Assembly: GCA_017633255.1 (NCBI GenBank) | Contig: JAGBPS010000040.1 | Location: 35,569 to 99,568, forward strand | Direction of reading: 5' to 3' | Source of the DNA: Bacteroidales bacterium | GTDB lineage: Bacteria; Bacteroidota; Bacteroidia; Bacteroidales; WCHB1-69 | Length of the DNA stretch: 64,000 nt | Shown here: piece after piece, positions 34,455-45,108 of the stretch | Position numbering within the stretch: the first letter of the stretch is position 1 | Layout of the letters: every line of letters begins with the position of its first letter | Made by a program: the position numbers and the translations under genes | Notes under the pieces: model-generated | What the model saw: the letters and a program-made list of their open reading frames with translations, nothing else | The model's database searches: none | What the model was told of the DNA's origin: nothing

Positions 34455-37199
34455 CTATTGTTTGATGAACTTGGAAACGGAAAAATGCTGATCAGTAGTG
34501 AGGATGCGGATAAAGTAGAGTCCGCTGGTCAGGCTGTTGACGTTGAGGGTATTCGGTTGTTCAGCTTGCCCTATACGACTCATAATCTGGCGACCGCTCA
34601 AGTCGTAGATCACGATTTGCTGTATTTGTTCGGAGCATTGAACATGGAGTATGCCCGTGGTAGGGTTAGGAAACACACTGGAAAGTATCTCGTCGCGGGT
34701 CGCGACACCCACATTGTCGTCCATGTCTTCCACACATAGGGTACCCATGCCGGGGAATACAATGTTGTCCACCCAAGCGCAGTCGCTGCCATCGATGACA
34801 CCAGAGTCCTTCCGATAGCTAAATCTGAAGGTGTGCGTGCCTGAATTGACCGGAAAAGAAGCCTGTGACCAATCGGTGGAACCCGTTTGGCTATCCATCT
34901 CTGTATTGTCAATATAAAATTTGAAGAAGTCATAGCCATCCTCAGAAGAGACTTTACGGAAATAGGAGATGTTCGCAGAGGGGGAGCAGTTGACCGTAAT
35001 AAAGAATTCAGATTGGTCGTTGTCGGCCAAGTCCTGTTTGGAACGGATGCAGTAGTTGCCGGCGTAGGTTTGCTCATTGGTAACAAACCAAGGGTTATTG
35101 TTGATTTGCCATGGGAAAGCGGTCAGATTACCTGTCTCGAAGGTTTCCATAACAGTACCAACAGTCAAGTAGATGGTGTCCACGATGATGTCCTGACCTA
35201 CCACACATTTCACGTAGAGTGGTACAGTTGTCATGTCCGGAACAGAGGCACCGATTGACACTTGATACTGGGCAGTTGCGGAGGTGCCAGCAGGCAATAC
35301 CGAGATGTTCTGGGCTGGGGTATTCACGGTCACCAAGCTGTAATGGCTGGTGAGGTGCAGAGCGGCATTGGTCAGTGGGCTGTGGCCGATGTTGGAGTAG
35401 GTCACTGTCACATTGGCCATGTCACCGGGGGCGAATGAGGTGGTGCCATTCGTGTTCTGAATGGCCACATTCGCAATGGAAAATATCGGGGTCACAACCA
35501 TTATCGTGAAATACTTGGTGGTGGTCTCATTGCCGAAGGTGGTAGTAATGACAAAAGGAATCTCGTCGCCATCCTGGGCATCCGCAGGCAACACGATGGT
35601 GAAAGCGTTGTTGTGCGTGCTTGTGGCGTCAGCGGCGATGCTGTTGTCGCTCACGCTGTTTTGGACGATGGTGACGCCAGGATAGCTGCTGCTGAGCGTG
35701 GTGGTTACATTGGAGGCTGCTGCCACACCATAGTTGGTCAAGGCCACATCCATATAAACAGTGGAGCCTGGTTGCGGAATGCTGAACTCGGACAAGGAGA
35801 AAGAGGAGACGGCAACAAAGGGGCCCGTCGGGGCAATGACCTGCACGGTCTTGAAGAATTGGATGTAGTTTTGCGCTGATACCGCCAACTCATAATCACC
35901 CAGGATGTTGACAGCGCTGAAAGTGAGGTTGGCATAACCAAAGGCATCCGTGAAGGCTGCTGCTATCAGCTCGTTGTTATGAGTCAGGGCCACGTAGGCG
36001 TAGGGCACTGTTTGTACGTCATAGTTGGTGCTGCCCACCAAGAGAAATTCATCGGAGTTGACGCTCAAGTTGGAAGGAATACCCATATAGGGTTTCAGGG
36101 AAGGGTCGCCCATCAGGTGGTAAACCTCCCAGTAGTATTGCTTTAGATCTGAACTTGAGCCTTCTACCGCCAGATCACCGGCGGTCATATAGCCTGCAAT
36201 GCTGGTAACCCAAGCATCGTGATTCTCCCCATGCGTGTGGAAGATTTTGTCGTAGGCACCCAGGTGGTTGGCACTGTAAGTCGGGTTGGAGTCGATGGTG
36301 CTGCGGAAGCCGACAGACCAGTAAAAGTCCTCATCCCAGTAAGTGATGTCGGACCCGCCGATATAGCCGACCGCCCCCTTGTTGGCGGCACGCAAGACCG
36401 CTTCGGCAAAACACTCAGGGTTCACAAATGTGCATGACAAACAGCAGTTTCCTATCATGAAACCATATTTGTCGGCATTGTTCATGTATGGCACATGGTC
36501 ACAGGTGAACGCGGGCTCGTTCCAACCATATCCGGAACCGTGAGCTGTGTAGTTGACCCAACCACATCCGGCACTGATTTCCTGTCGGATGGTCGCAGCC
36601 TCATTGGAGCAGTCATACAGATGCTTGTACACCGTGGTGTAGTTGTGAGTGGTAGAGGTAGTGTTGATATAATTGTCAAAGATATAGTTAATCTGACCAT
36701 TGAGGTGGGTGGGAGCCCAGGTGTCGTCGTTGCCGGCAATCAACACAGCCTTGCCTAAATATGACGGATCTGGCATGGTATATTGCTCGTACATCAAAGT
36801 CTTCTCTATCTGAGGAAGCAGTTGGCTGAGATTCTGAGCCGAGAAGCGGCCGTAATAGCAGTCCGGGAGATTGTCACCGTTAGTCCAGGTCGCATAGTAC
36901 AAGTCGGTTTTGTGGTTCTGAGTGCCCGTGAAAGCGGGTATCTGTTCGACATCGCCGACGAGCAGGACAAAGGTGGGGGCGGGATCCTCGGCCGTAGCAT
37001 TGGTGTACTTCGTCCGGATATAGTTACTGATGGCCGTGGTCGTAGTGCCGATGGTATTCGTATAGGCAACTTCCACAAGATAGCCGATACGCTTTTTCCA
37101 GTTGACGAAAGACATCAGTTGCTCGTTATTAGCAAACATATCGTGGGCAATGATCAGATACTTGACGGGAGTGATGTTGAACTCGTTGCGCGTGCTCAT
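34455..37199 (-). CDS. Gingipain-like C25 cysteine protease, catalytic and sorting part (gene split by a frameshift)
   Basis: This 914-codon frame holds the catalytic domain of a C25 protease, with FVLLVGDVEQIPAF, the His motif WVNYTAHGSGYG and the Cys motif MIGNCCLSCTF. Ig-like and CARDB-like beta domains follow. Then comes a jelly-roll domain (FETGNLTAFPWQINNNPW...DCAWVDNIVFPG) of the cleaved-adhesin type, and a type A sorting domain of type IX secretion (VFPNPTTGILHVQ, IYDLSGRQI, GLYFIRI). The ATG at 37199 is internal; the true start is in the upstream frame (37848). The two frames meet near 37200-37255. If the shift is real, the gene is inactive; if it is an assembly error, this is a full-length exported protease of about 1130 residues. 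Confidence 0.88.
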   Translation of the reverse strand: MSTRNEFNITPVKYLIIAHDMFANNEQLMSFVNWKKRIGYLVEVAYTNTIGTTTTAISNYIRTKYTNATAEDPAPTFVLLVGDVEQIPAFTGTQNHKTDLYYATWTNGDNLPDCYYGRFSAQNLSQLLPQIEKTLMYEQYTMPDPSYLGKAVLIAGNDDTWAPTHLNGQINYIFDNYINTTSTTHNYTTVYKHLYDCSNEAATIRQEISAGCGWVNYTAHGSGYGWNEPAFTCDHVPYMNNADKYGFMIGNCCLSCTFVNPECFAEAVLRAANKGAVGYIGGSDITYWDEDFYWSVGFRSTIDSNPTYSANHLGAYDKIFHTHGENHDAWVTSIAGYMTAGDLAVEGSSSDLKQYYWEVYHLMGDPSLKPYMGIPSNLSVNSDEFLLVGSTNYDVQTVPYAYVALTHNNELIAAAFTDAFGYANLTFSAVNILGDYELAVSAQNYIQFFKTVQVIAPTGPFVAVSSFSLSEFSIPQPGSTVYMDVALTNYGVAAASNVTTTLSSSYPGVTIVQNSVSDNSIAADATSTHNNAFTIVLPADAQDGDEIPFVITTTFGNETTTKYFTIMVVTPIFSIANVAIQNTNGTTSFAPGDMANVTVTYSNIGHSPLTNAALHLTSHYSLVTVNTPAQNISVLPAGTSATAQYQVSIGASVPDMTTVPLYVKCVVGQDIIVDTIYLTVGTVMETFETGNLTAFPWQINNNPWFVTNEQTYAGNYCIRSKQDLADNDQSEFFITVNCSPSANISYFRKVSSEDGYDFFKFYIDNTEMDSQTGSTDWSQASFPVNSGTHTFRFSYRKDSGVIDGSDCAWVDNIVFPGMGTLCVEDMDDNVGVATRDEILSSVFPNPTTGILHVQCSEQIQQIVIYDLSGRQIMSRIGQAEQPNTLNVNSLTSGLYFIRILTTDQHFSVSKFIKQ

Positions 37200-37848
37200 C
37201 GGGTTGATGACGGCCTCCTTGGCAGCATGGAATGTAGTATTTGTCCTTCATCTCCATGGTAGCCGGGATGTTGGCATTCTCGCAAGTAATCTCCACTTCG
37301 ATACGGCTATATACCCTGATCTTGTTCGTGACAGGATTGTAGGCCACAGGACTCACCACCACATTGGCCATATTTACGTCTCGCATGGTGCCGATTTTGT
37401 GGGCAGTGACCACCTCCGGCTGAGAAGTGTAGAATGCATCGGTGCGATAAACGGCTTCGTTCTTGCTGAAGGTACGTTCTCCCGTATAGGACTTGGAATA
37501 GTTCTGTTGGCAGGGCATCACCGGATAGAGCACATTCAAGGCAGCAGCATCGTATTCCACATAGTCTGCCGACACAATATGGACGTTAACCTCTTCGCAC
37601 AAGGGAATCTCAATCAACTTGGTAAGTTCCGGCAATGACGGGAAACCCACTTTCGTGGAGTTGTCGTAGCCATCCATTATAAGGGAAGTGTAGCGAGCGT
37701 CTCCGGCTTTCACCGCACTGCTCTGTAATTTGGGCGTATTGAACACAATGGAAAGATTGTTTATCGTATTCTGCCGGATGGTGTAGTTCTGTGCGCCCAG
37801 AAAGAGAACGCTAATCAGTAAAATACAGAATAATAATGTTTTTTTCAT
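37129..37848 (-). CDS. Gingipain-like protease, signal and propeptide part (gene split by a frameshift)
   Basis: The first part of the same gene, starting at ATG 37848 with signal peptide MKKTLLFCILLISVLFLGAQ. Its propeptide region (FPSLPELTKLIEIPLCEEVNVHIVSADYVEY, VVVSPVAYNPVTNKIRVYSRIEVEI) is typical of C25 proteases. After MEMKDKYY the frame continues only with nonsense-like residues and ends at 37129. The downstream frame picks up with FHAAKEAVINP, which is one base out of register (one base inserted, or two lost). No slippery heptamer is visible, so programmed shifting is unlikely. Confidence 0.85.
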   Translation of the reverse strand: MKKTLLFCILLISVLFLGAQNYTIRQNTINNLSIVFNTPKLQSSAVKAGDARYTSLIMDGYDNSTKVGFPSLPELTKLIEIPLCEEVNVHIVSADYVEYDAAALNVLYPVMPCQQNYSKSYTGERTFSKNEAVYRTDAFYTSQPEVVTAHKIGTMRDVNMANVVVSPVAYNPVTNKIRVYSRIEVEITCENANIPATMEMKDKYYIPCCQGGRHQPDEHAQRVQHHSRQVSDHCPRYVC

Positions 37849-37942
37849 TTTGTTACTTTTCTTTAGTATATGCAATAATTAGTATATAGCAATAATATGA
37901 GATTTTGGCCTAATAATGAGCTATCAACAAAATACACAAGTA

Positions 37943-38479
37943 TTATTTTGCGACGAGACGGACAGATAAGCCATAGCACATTTTGCTGCCAAAGTCATTT
38001 ATCTTTGCTCCTTCACGCGGATTCAAGCCAAGGGAATAGCCACTGTCCGAACCACTTCGGCTGGATGACCAGTATAAGCCGGCATAGTATCCTTTATCGT
38101 CAAACTTGACCAAGTCCCAATTGCAATCCCTATAACTTGCCGCGGGCAGGAAAATGGACTTGCCATTAGGGCCAACCACCTTATAACCGCTATCACTCCA
38201 TATCCATTTACATGAGTTTTTCAACTCTTCCAACTGCTCTCTGTTAGGAAGATTGTTTCCAAAGCTGCTCAACGCCTGCACAAAAGTGTAAAAACCTCCC
38301 TCTTCGTTCTTGTCTTTCCACAAAGTACCGCTGGGAAGGCCCAAATCCACATATCCTTGCAGCTTAAGTTCGGCCCATCGGTCCTGATTACTGGCGGTTT
38401 TCACTTGTTTTGCATCTGTTTGCGCATCTAATGATAATGCTAAAAGGCAAATCAAACATAAAGTAAAAACTTTTTTCAT
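37943..38479 (-). CDS. Secreted FISUMP-like domain protein
   Basis: A 178-residue protein with a signal peptide (FTLCLICLLALSLDAQ) and the phrase YVDLGLPSGTLW. It also has NLPNREQLEELKNSCKW, GYYAGLYWSSS and YGLSVRLV. These are hallmarks of the Fibrobacter-type major paralogous (FISUMP) domain common in Bacteroidota surface proteins. The biochemical role of the domain is unknown; its fold is thought to resemble C-type-lectin or sulfatase-modifying-factor folds. No sorting domain is present. It lies 94 bases upstream of the protease gene. Confidence 0.8.
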   Translation of the reverse strand: MKKVFTLCLICLLALSLDAQTDAKQVKTASNQDRWAELKLQGYVDLGLPSGTLWKDKNEEGGFYTFVQALSSFGNNLPNREQLEELKNSCKWIWSDSGYKVVGPNGKSIFLPAASYRDCNWDLVKFDDKGYYAGLYWSSSRSGSDSGYSLGLNPREGAKINDFGSKMCYGLSVRLVAK

Positions 38480-38618
38480 AGTAATTTGTTTTGGATAGAT
38501 AAGAGTAAATAATAAATAAAGCTTCCGACAATTAAAAAAAGCAAAAGTTTATTTCCAACAAAAAAAAATCAACATAAAATTAATTTTCAACAATCCCTTC
38601 TCATTCGTCAGAAATAAC

Positions 38619-38626
38619 TATTTTTG
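38619..38626 (+). promoter_or_regulatory. Putative -7 box of topB
   Basis: Plus-strand TATTTTTG, 89 bases before the topB ATG. The leader contains an ATTAATTGTCAATTATTAATTAG repeat (split here as ATTAATTGTCAATTATTAAT plus TAG) similar to repeats at 7947-7978 and 41040. Confidence 0.5.
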
Positions 38627-38714
38627 CATACGCAAAAAAAATTATTTGCATAATCCAAACACAAACAAAACCAAGTTCAACTGTTAATTATTAATTGTCA
38701 ATTATTAATTAGAA

Positions 38715-40853
38715 ATGATTGTTTGTATCGCTGAAAAGCCAAGTGTTGCCAGAGAAATCGCCAATGTACTCGGTGCCAAGCAGTCGCACGACGGCTACAT
38801 CGAGGGCAATGGCTATCAGGTGACTTGGACCTTCGGACACCTATGTACGCTGAAGGAACCGCACGACTATACCCCGATGTGGAAACAGTGGTCACTCAGC
38901 AGCCTGCCTATGGTGCCACCCAAATTCGGCATCAAACTGATTGACAGTCCATCTATCAAAAAACAGTTTGGCATTATTGAAGGATTGATGCAGAAAGCCG
39001 ACCGCATCGTCAACTGCGGTGATGCCGGCCAGGAGGGCGAGCTGATACAACGCTGGGTGATGCAGAAGGCCCGCGCCAACTGTCCCGTGGACCGACTATG
39101 GATTTCCTCCTTGACAGAAGAATCTATCCGTGAGGGTTTTAAACAACTCAAAGAGCAGTCGGGCTACCAATCGCTGTACGAGGCGGGGCTGTCGCGTGCC
39201 ATCGGTGACTGGCTATTGGGCATGAACGCCACCAGGCTTTATACCCTCAAGTACGGCAAAGACCGGCAGGTGCTCTCCATCGGCAGGGTGCAGACCCCTA
39301 CCCTCGCCCTCATCGTGAAGCGCTACCACGAAATACAAAATTTCAAGCCCACCGCCTATTGGGTGCTATCTACCATCTATCGCGACACTACTTTCACCGC
39401 CATCAAAGGCAAGTACCAGTCGGTGGAGGAAGGGCAGGAAGACTTGCAACGCATTATCGGAAAAGAATTTACCATTACCGACATCAGCACCAAGAAAGGG
39501 AAGGAAGCACCTCCAAGACTATACGACTTGACCTCTTTGCAAGTGGAATGCAACAAGAAATACGGCTATTCGGCAGAGCAAACCCTGCAGCTGATTCAGA
39601 GCCTGTACGAGAAAAAACTGACCACCTATCCCCGTGTGGACACCACCTACCTCAGCGACGACATCTATCCCAAATGTCCCAGCATCCTGAAAGGCATCAC
39701 GAACTATAGCGCTTTGACGGCGCCTTTGTTAGGCAAAAAGCTGCCCAAGAGCAAAAAAGTGTTCGACAACAGCAAGGTCAGCGACCACCACGCCATCATT
39801 CCCACCGGATTGAACCCGAAATCGCCACTGTCGGCCCAGGAAGCCTGCGTGTACGATGAAGTTTGCCGCCATTTTATTGCCGTTTTCTATCCAGACTGTG
39901 TGTTTTCCAACACCAACGTGACGGGCATTGTGGAGGATGTGCAGTTCAAGACCACGGGCAAGCAAATTCTTGACCCAGGATGGAGGGTGGTGATCAAGGC
40001 AGAGCCCCCTTCGGGCAAAGATAAAAGCGAAGCCAAAGCCGACAGCAAGAGCAAAGCCAAGGGCAGCGATGATGACGATGAGGAAAACAAAAACGAGGAA
40101 CGGGTGTTGCCCTTGTTTGTCAAGGGAGAGCACGGTCCCCACGAACCGACCCTGAGCGAGAAATGGACCAACCCTCCCAAACCTTACACCGAAGCCACCC
40201 TGCTACGGGCCATGGAAACGGCTGGCAAGACCGTGGACGACGAGAGTCTGCGCGAGGTGATGAAAGAGAACGGCATCGGCCGTCCCTCTACCCGTGCAGC
40301 CATCATTGAGACGCTGTTCAAACGCAACTATATCAAGAAGATACGAAAGAGTTTGGAACCCACCCCCACGGGCATCGAGCTCATCAGTCTGATTCGCGAG
40401 GAACTGCTCAAAAGCGCCGAGTTGACAGGTATCTGGGAGAAGAAACTACGACAGATTGAGCAGAAGCAATACTCCGCCCAGCAGTTCATTGACGAACTCA
40501 AGCAGATGGTGAACGACATTGTGCTGCAGGTACTGCGCGATGACAGCGACCGCCGCAAAATCGCCTCCACCTCTCCATCCTCAACCGCCGCCAACAGAAA
40601 CCACAGCAATAGCAACAACAACCCCTCCGCTACTATCAACAACAGTAACAGCAATAGCATCAACAACGCCCCGGCTACCGTCAACAGCAACAACAGCGGC
40701 AGCAACAACAGTGGGAACAGCAATGCCTCCACCGCCGACAGTATTATCGGCCAGCCCTGTCCATTGTGTGGCAAGGGACGCATTATCAAAGGCCGGACTG
40801 CATACGGATGCTCAGAGTGGAAGAGCGGGTGCGGGTGGAGGAAGGCGTTTTAG
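38715..40853 (+). CDS. topB: DNA topoisomerase III (type IA)
   Basis: A 712-residue type IA topoisomerase that decatenates and relaxes DNA through a 5'-phosphotyrosine. Visible parts are the Toprim domain (MIVCIAEKPSVAREIANVLG; NCGDAGQEGELIQRW), the domain carrying SIGRVQTPTLALIVKRY, and the active-site Tyr region KKLTTYPRVDTTYLSDD. The NGIGRPSTRAAIIE motif is also present. Two unusual inserts stand out: an acidic/basic stretch (SEAKADSKSKAKGSDDDDEE) at about residues 437-462 and an Asn/Ser-rich linker of about 50 residues near 615-670. The protein ends in a four-cysteine zinc ribbon (CPLCGKGRI...GCSEWKSGCGW). The stop codon starts a GGGGTTAGG repeat tract. Confidence 0.96.
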   Translation: MIVCIAEKPSVAREIANVLGAKQSHDGYIEGNGYQVTWTFGHLCTLKEPHDYTPMWKQWSLSSLPMVPPKFGIKLIDSPSIKKQFGIIEGLMQKADRIVNCGDAGQEGELIQRWVMQKARANCPVDRLWISSLTEESIREGFKQLKEQSGYQSLYEAGLSRAIGDWLLGMNATRLYTLKYGKDRQVLSIGRVQTPTLALIVKRYHEIQNFKPTAYWVLSTIYRDTTFTAIKGKYQSVEEGQEDLQRIIGKEFTITDISTKKGKEAPPRLYDLTSLQVECNKKYGYSAEQTLQLIQSLYEKKLTTYPRVDTTYLSDDIYPKCPSILKGITNYSALTAPLLGKKLPKSKKVFDNSKVSDHHAIIPTGLNPKSPLSAQEACVYDEVCRHFIAVFYPDCVFSNTNVTGIVEDVQFKTTGKQILDPGWRVVIKAEPPSGKDKSEAKADSKSKAKGSDDDDEENKNEERVLPLFVKGEHGPHEPTLSEKWTNPPKPYTEATLLRAMETAGKTVDDESLREVMKENGIGRPSTRAAIIETLFKRNYIKKIRKSLEPTPTGIELISLIREELLKSAELTGIWEKKLRQIEQKQYSAQQFIDELKQMVNDIVLQVLRDDSDRRKIASTSPSSTAANRNHSNSNNNPSATINNSNSNSINNAPATVNSNNSGSNNSGNSNASTADSIIGQPCPLCGKGRIIKGRTAYGCSEWKSGCGWRKAF

Positions 40854-41298
40854 GGGTTAGGGATTAGGTGTTAGGCGTTAGGGATTAGGGGTTAGAAGGA
40901 TGAGGGGGAGTTTCGCTGCGCTCAAGGGGAGTCTCAGACTACGCCTTCGAGGGGAGTCTCGCTGCGCTCGAGGGGAGCTGGGTATAGGTTACAGGGGACA
41001 GTAGGGATGCACTGCATGCGTCCGAAGGGGAAGAGACGAATAGTTGACAGTTGACAAATGATAATTAATAATTGGCAGTTTTTTGGGGAAGAAATTGCAA
41101 GAATTGGGATGGATTGGGGCGAGGCGGAATTTTCTCTCTTATTTTCAGAATTTTACACATTGATTTAATTTACTAATAATCAATATTATACACAACAATC
41201 TCTCCTCAAAACAAATTTTCCTCCATACTGCTTTTTGTATTGATATTTTTTGTATTTTTGCACTCCAAAATTTGATTAACTATTAAAACCAAAACATA
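40854..41298. repeat. Repeat-rich gap after topB
   Basis: This 445-base gap starts with GGGGTTAGG/GGATTAG units (40854-40895). Then come three tandem copies of a 21-25-base unit GGGGAGTCTCGCTGCGCTCGA (40905-40971) and a REP-like palindrome GGATGCA-ctgca-TGCGTCC (41005-41023). A TTGACAGTTGACAAATGAT tract is followed by AT-rich DNA and the rpmE2 promoter. No gene is seen. Confidence 0.75.
41253..41260 (+). promoter_or_regulatory. Putative -7 box of rpmE2
   Basis: Plus-strand TATTTTTG, 39 bases before the ATG at 41299. A TTTG at 41234-41237 could be the -33 box, although the spacing of 15 is short. Confidence 0.55.
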
Positions 41299-41559
41299 AT
41301 GAAAAAAGGTATTCATCCAAAAGAGTATAGAACAGTGGTTTTCAAGGACATGTCCAATGAGATTGCATTCATGACCAAGTCAACAGTTGCAACGAAGGAC
41401 ACCATTGTTTGGGAAGACGGCAAGGAATATCCCTTGGTAAAATTGGAAATCTCCAACACTTCACACCCCTTCTTCACGGGTAAGATGAAGTTGGTTGACA
41501 CCGCCGGTCGTGTGGATAAATTCCGCAGCAAATACGGCAACTTCGGCAAGAAGAACTAA
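41299..41559 (+). CDS. rpmE2: 50S ribosomal protein L31, type B
   Basis: An 86-residue protein with the type B pattern [48 protein letters not shown] and a basic tail. The CxxC zinc motif of type A L31 is absent, which defines the zinc-independent form. It has its own promoter and terminator. Confidence 0.97.
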   Translation: MKKGIHPKEYRTVVFKDMSNEIAFMTKSTVATKDTIVWEDGKEYPLVKLEISNTSHPFFTGKMKLVDTAGRVDKFRSKYGNFGKKN

Positions 41560-41576
41560 GAGATTTAGCTGTACAC

Positions 41577-41609
41577 AAAAAACGGGGTTCGATGAATCCC
41601 GTTTTTTTA
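41577..41609 (+). terminator. rpmE2 terminator
   Basis: ACGGGGTTC-gat-GAATCCCGT forms a near-perfect 9-pair stem (one G-T pair) followed by seven T residues. Confidence 0.85.
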
Positions 41610-41617
41610 TATCTTTG
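41610..41617 (+). promoter_or_regulatory. Putative -7 box of sdaA
   Basis: Plus-strand TATCTTTG, immediately after the rpmE2 terminator. It places the transcription start near 41622 and supports the ATG at 41637 over the in-frame ATG at 41592. Confidence 0.6.
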
Positions 41618-41636
41618 CTTTCTAAATTCAAATACT

Positions 41637-42833
<1,197 letters not shown>

Positions 42834-42835
42834 AT

Positions 42836-43023
42836 TAATGTGCCAATGAGACAATGTGCTAATGTGCTAATTATTAAAAGAAGTTCATCACAGAGAAGAT
42901 GACACAATCCCAAAGATAGTCACATTATCACACACAACGAGAGAAGATATCATGAATGTAGAAAATTGATACAAAGCACGATTTGCTAATTGGCACATTA
43001 ACTAATTAGCACATTAGCACATT
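42836..43023. repeat. GTGCTAAT inverted repeats between sdaA and mazG
   Basis: AATGTGCTAATGTGCTAATTA (42853-42873; here AATGTGCTAATGTGCTAATT plus A) recurs inverted at 43003-43023. A second pair, TTAATGTGCCAAT near 42836 and ATTGGCACATTAA at 42989-43001, lies beside it. The right copy supplies the mazG stop codon and the codons of its final residues. Confidence 0.75.
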
Positions 43024-43784
43024 TTCTTCGCTTCTTGCCAGAAGGCTTCCATTTCATCCAGGGTCAGGTCTCCAATAAAGCGGCCTGACTCTTTTGCTTT
43101 CTGCTCGATATACTGGAAACGCTTGATAAACTTGCGGTTGGTCTTCTCCAATGCATCCTCGGGGTTGACCTTGATGAAGCGGGCATAGTTGATAAGGGCA
43201 AAGAGCACATCGCCAAACTCATCCTCAATTTTGTCACTCTGCTGGGAGACTTCGGTTTTAAGCTCATCAAGTTCCTCTTCCACCTTGGCCCAAACCTCTT
43301 CAGTGCTGTTCCAGTCAAAACCCACTCCACGAGCTTTCTCCTGGATACGATAGGCCTTCACCATAGCAGGCAGAGCTGACGGCACACCTCCCAGAACCGA
43401 GCGGTTGCCTTCTTTTTTCAGCTTGATTTTCTCCCAATTGTTGCGTACATCTTCCGCTGTGGCAGCTTGTTCGTTGCCAAATATATGCGGATGTCTGACA
43501 ATAAGTTTCTCACAAATGCCATTGGCCACATCGGTGATGTCAAAGTGTTTGTCTTCCGAGGCGATTTTGGAATAAAAGACAATATGCAGGAGCAGGTCGC
43601 CCAGCTCCTTCTTCAAGTCATTATAATCTTTCTCGATGATGGCATCCGACAGCTCGTAAGTTTCCTCAATGGTCAAATAACGCAGGCTGTCGATGGTCTG
43701 CGTGCTGTCCCACGGACACTTCTGCCGCAGTTCGTCCATGATATCTAACAAGCGCTTGAAAGCGACTAATCTTTTATCTTCCAT
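43014..43784 (-). CDS. mazG: Nucleoside triphosphate pyrophosphohydrolase MazG
   Basis: A 256-residue all-helical enzyme that hydrolyses NTPs to NMPs, cleaning aberrant nucleotides and lowering ppGpp in E. coli. Two MazG repeats are visible: LLDIMDELRQKCPWDSTQTIDSLRYLTIEETYEL with EKDYNDLKKELGDLLLHIVFYSKIA, and a second with EELDELKTEV and KIEDEFGDVLFALINYARF (EExxE and ExxD metal sites). Its last codons and stop lie in the GTGCTAAT repeat. The DUF2130 gene ends 8 bases upstream. Confidence 0.96.
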   Translation of the reverse strand: MEDKRLVAFKRLLDIMDELRQKCPWDSTQTIDSLRYLTIEETYELSDAIIEKDYNDLKKELGDLLLHIVFYSKIASEDKHFDITDVANGICEKLIVRHPHIFGNEQAATAEDVRNNWEKIKLKKEGNRSVLGGVPSALPAMVKAYRIQEKARGVGFDWNSTEEVWAKVEEELDELKTEVSQQSDKIEDEFGDVLFALINYARFIKVNPEDALEKTNRKFIKRFQYIEQKAKESGRFIGDLTLDEMEAFWQEAKKMC

Positions 43785-43792
43785 AGTATATT

Positions 43793-45097
43793 TTATTCTT
43801 TTGCTTGATCAAATAGCTCCTTCATCGTCGGGTTGCCACGGGTGAGTTTTTTGATGGTCAAATCCTCGGCTTTGTCGTTGGCCAAGCGCAAATTATTCTC
43901 AGAGCCAATCAAAGCGTCCTTGATTTTCTGCAAGTGATCAATAGACTTGTCTATTTCCTCTATGGCCTTCTGGAATTTCTCACTGGCAATGCGATAATTA
44001 CGGCCGAACTTGTCCTTGAAATCCATCAACTGCTGTTCGAAATTCCTCACATCCACCGACTGGTTCTGCGCAATAACCAGCTGTTTCTTGTATTCCACGC
44101 TTTTCTTGGAGGTTTGTACCAAGAGGGTAATCAAAGGGATAAAGAACTGTGGGCGAATGACATACATCTTCGGAAACCTGTAGGATACATCCACGATGCC
44201 GGTATTGTACAATTCGCTGTCGGGTTCGAGCAGGCTGACAAGCACCGCAAACTCACAATTCTTCGCCGTACGGTCAGCATCCAGCTTTCTGAAAAAATCC
44301 TCGTTTTTATGCTTCGTCGCGGTCTCATCCAGTTCATTCTTCATCTCGAACATAATGGACACATATTCTATACCGTCCTCATAATCTCTGAAGATGAAAT
44401 CGCCTTTGCTGCCACCGCTTGCGTCATTATCCTTTTCAAAATAGGCATTAGGGAAGAGGGGGCGTACCCGGTTAAACTCCGTGCTGCAATGGATTTCCAG
44501 CGTTTCACCCACCATTTTGGTGGACAAACGAGTTTTCATGTCTTTATAATAATCCACCTGTTCCCGGACCATACGCAACTCGCTCTCGTACTTGTCTTTC
44601 TGTGCTGCCAGCTTGGAAGCCGTCTCCAGCTTCTGAGCCTCCACGCCCGATTTCAGACCTGCGATTTCAAGTTCTTTCTGTTTCAGTGCCTCGCCATACC
44701 TCTGCTGTTCTTTCAAGACCGCCACCTTCTCCTTGCTTTCACTTTCCGACAGTTGCGCCCGTAGCTGGCCAATCTGTTTCTCTTTCTCAGCCAAAGCCAA
44801 CTGTACCGCCGCGTTTTTCTGCTGTTCCGCAGCCTGCAAGTCTTTTTTCAGCCGAGCCATTTCCAGCTCAAGCTGCTTCATGGCACTTTCCTTCTGGTTC
44901 AGTTCCTGCTGATGTTTGGTTTCCAGCTTCGCCTCCTCTCGTTCCTGCTCCATCTGATGCTGCTGATGCAGCGCCTCTACCCTGCGTTTCAGTTCGTTGT
45001 TGAACTCAGCGTTTCTGACTTGGTTGACAATAAAAGCATAATCGGCTTCATCCACCGAAAACACCTTATTACAATTAGGACATCTTATCTCTTTCAT
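43793..45097 (-). CDS. DUF2130 family protein, predicted nuclease-like
   Basis: The 434-residue protein starts with a zinc-finger-like [17 protein letters not shown] (one CxxC). A long coiled coil of about 150 residues rich in Gln/Glu/Lys follows. The DUF2130 domain (about 200-330) contains GDFIFRDY and FEMKNELDE, resembling the D...ExK core of PD-(D/E)XK nucleases. A further helical tail follows. The layout recalls RmuC-type proteins, but no activity has been shown for the family as far as I know. It precedes mazG by 8 bases and follows the RND operon, perhaps as a separate unit. Confidence 0.85.
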   Translation of the reverse strand: MKEIRCPNCNKVFSVDEADYAFIVNQVRNAEFNNELKRRVEALHQQHQMEQEREEAKLETKHQQELNQKESAMKQLELEMARLKKDLQAAEQQKNAAVQLALAEKEKQIGQLRAQLSESESKEKVAVLKEQQRYGEALKQKELEIAGLKSGVEAQKLETASKLAAQKDKYESELRMVREQVDYYKDMKTRLSTKMVGETLEIHCSTEFNRVRPLFPNAYFEKDNDASGGSKGDFIFRDYEDGIEYVSIMFEMKNELDETATKHKNEDFFRKLDADRTAKNCEFAVLVSLLEPDSELYNTGIVDVSYRFPKMYVIRPQFFIPLITLLVQTSKKSVEYKKQLVIAQNQSVDVRNFEQQLMDFKDKFGRNYRIASEKFQKAIEEIDKSIDHLQKIKDALIGSENNLRLANDKAEDLTIKKLTRGNPTMKELFDQAKE

Positions 45098-45108
45098 ACA
45101 TATAAAAA

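Noticed and set aside
37129..37260. Programmed frameshifting in the C25 protease gene
   Set aside because: No slippery heptamer or adjacent hairpin is visible at the junction; a mutation or sequence error is simpler.
43793..45097. DUF2130 gene as part of the RND efflux operon
   Set aside because: It is on the same strand and close, but the efflux operon is complete without it and the protein has no link to transport.
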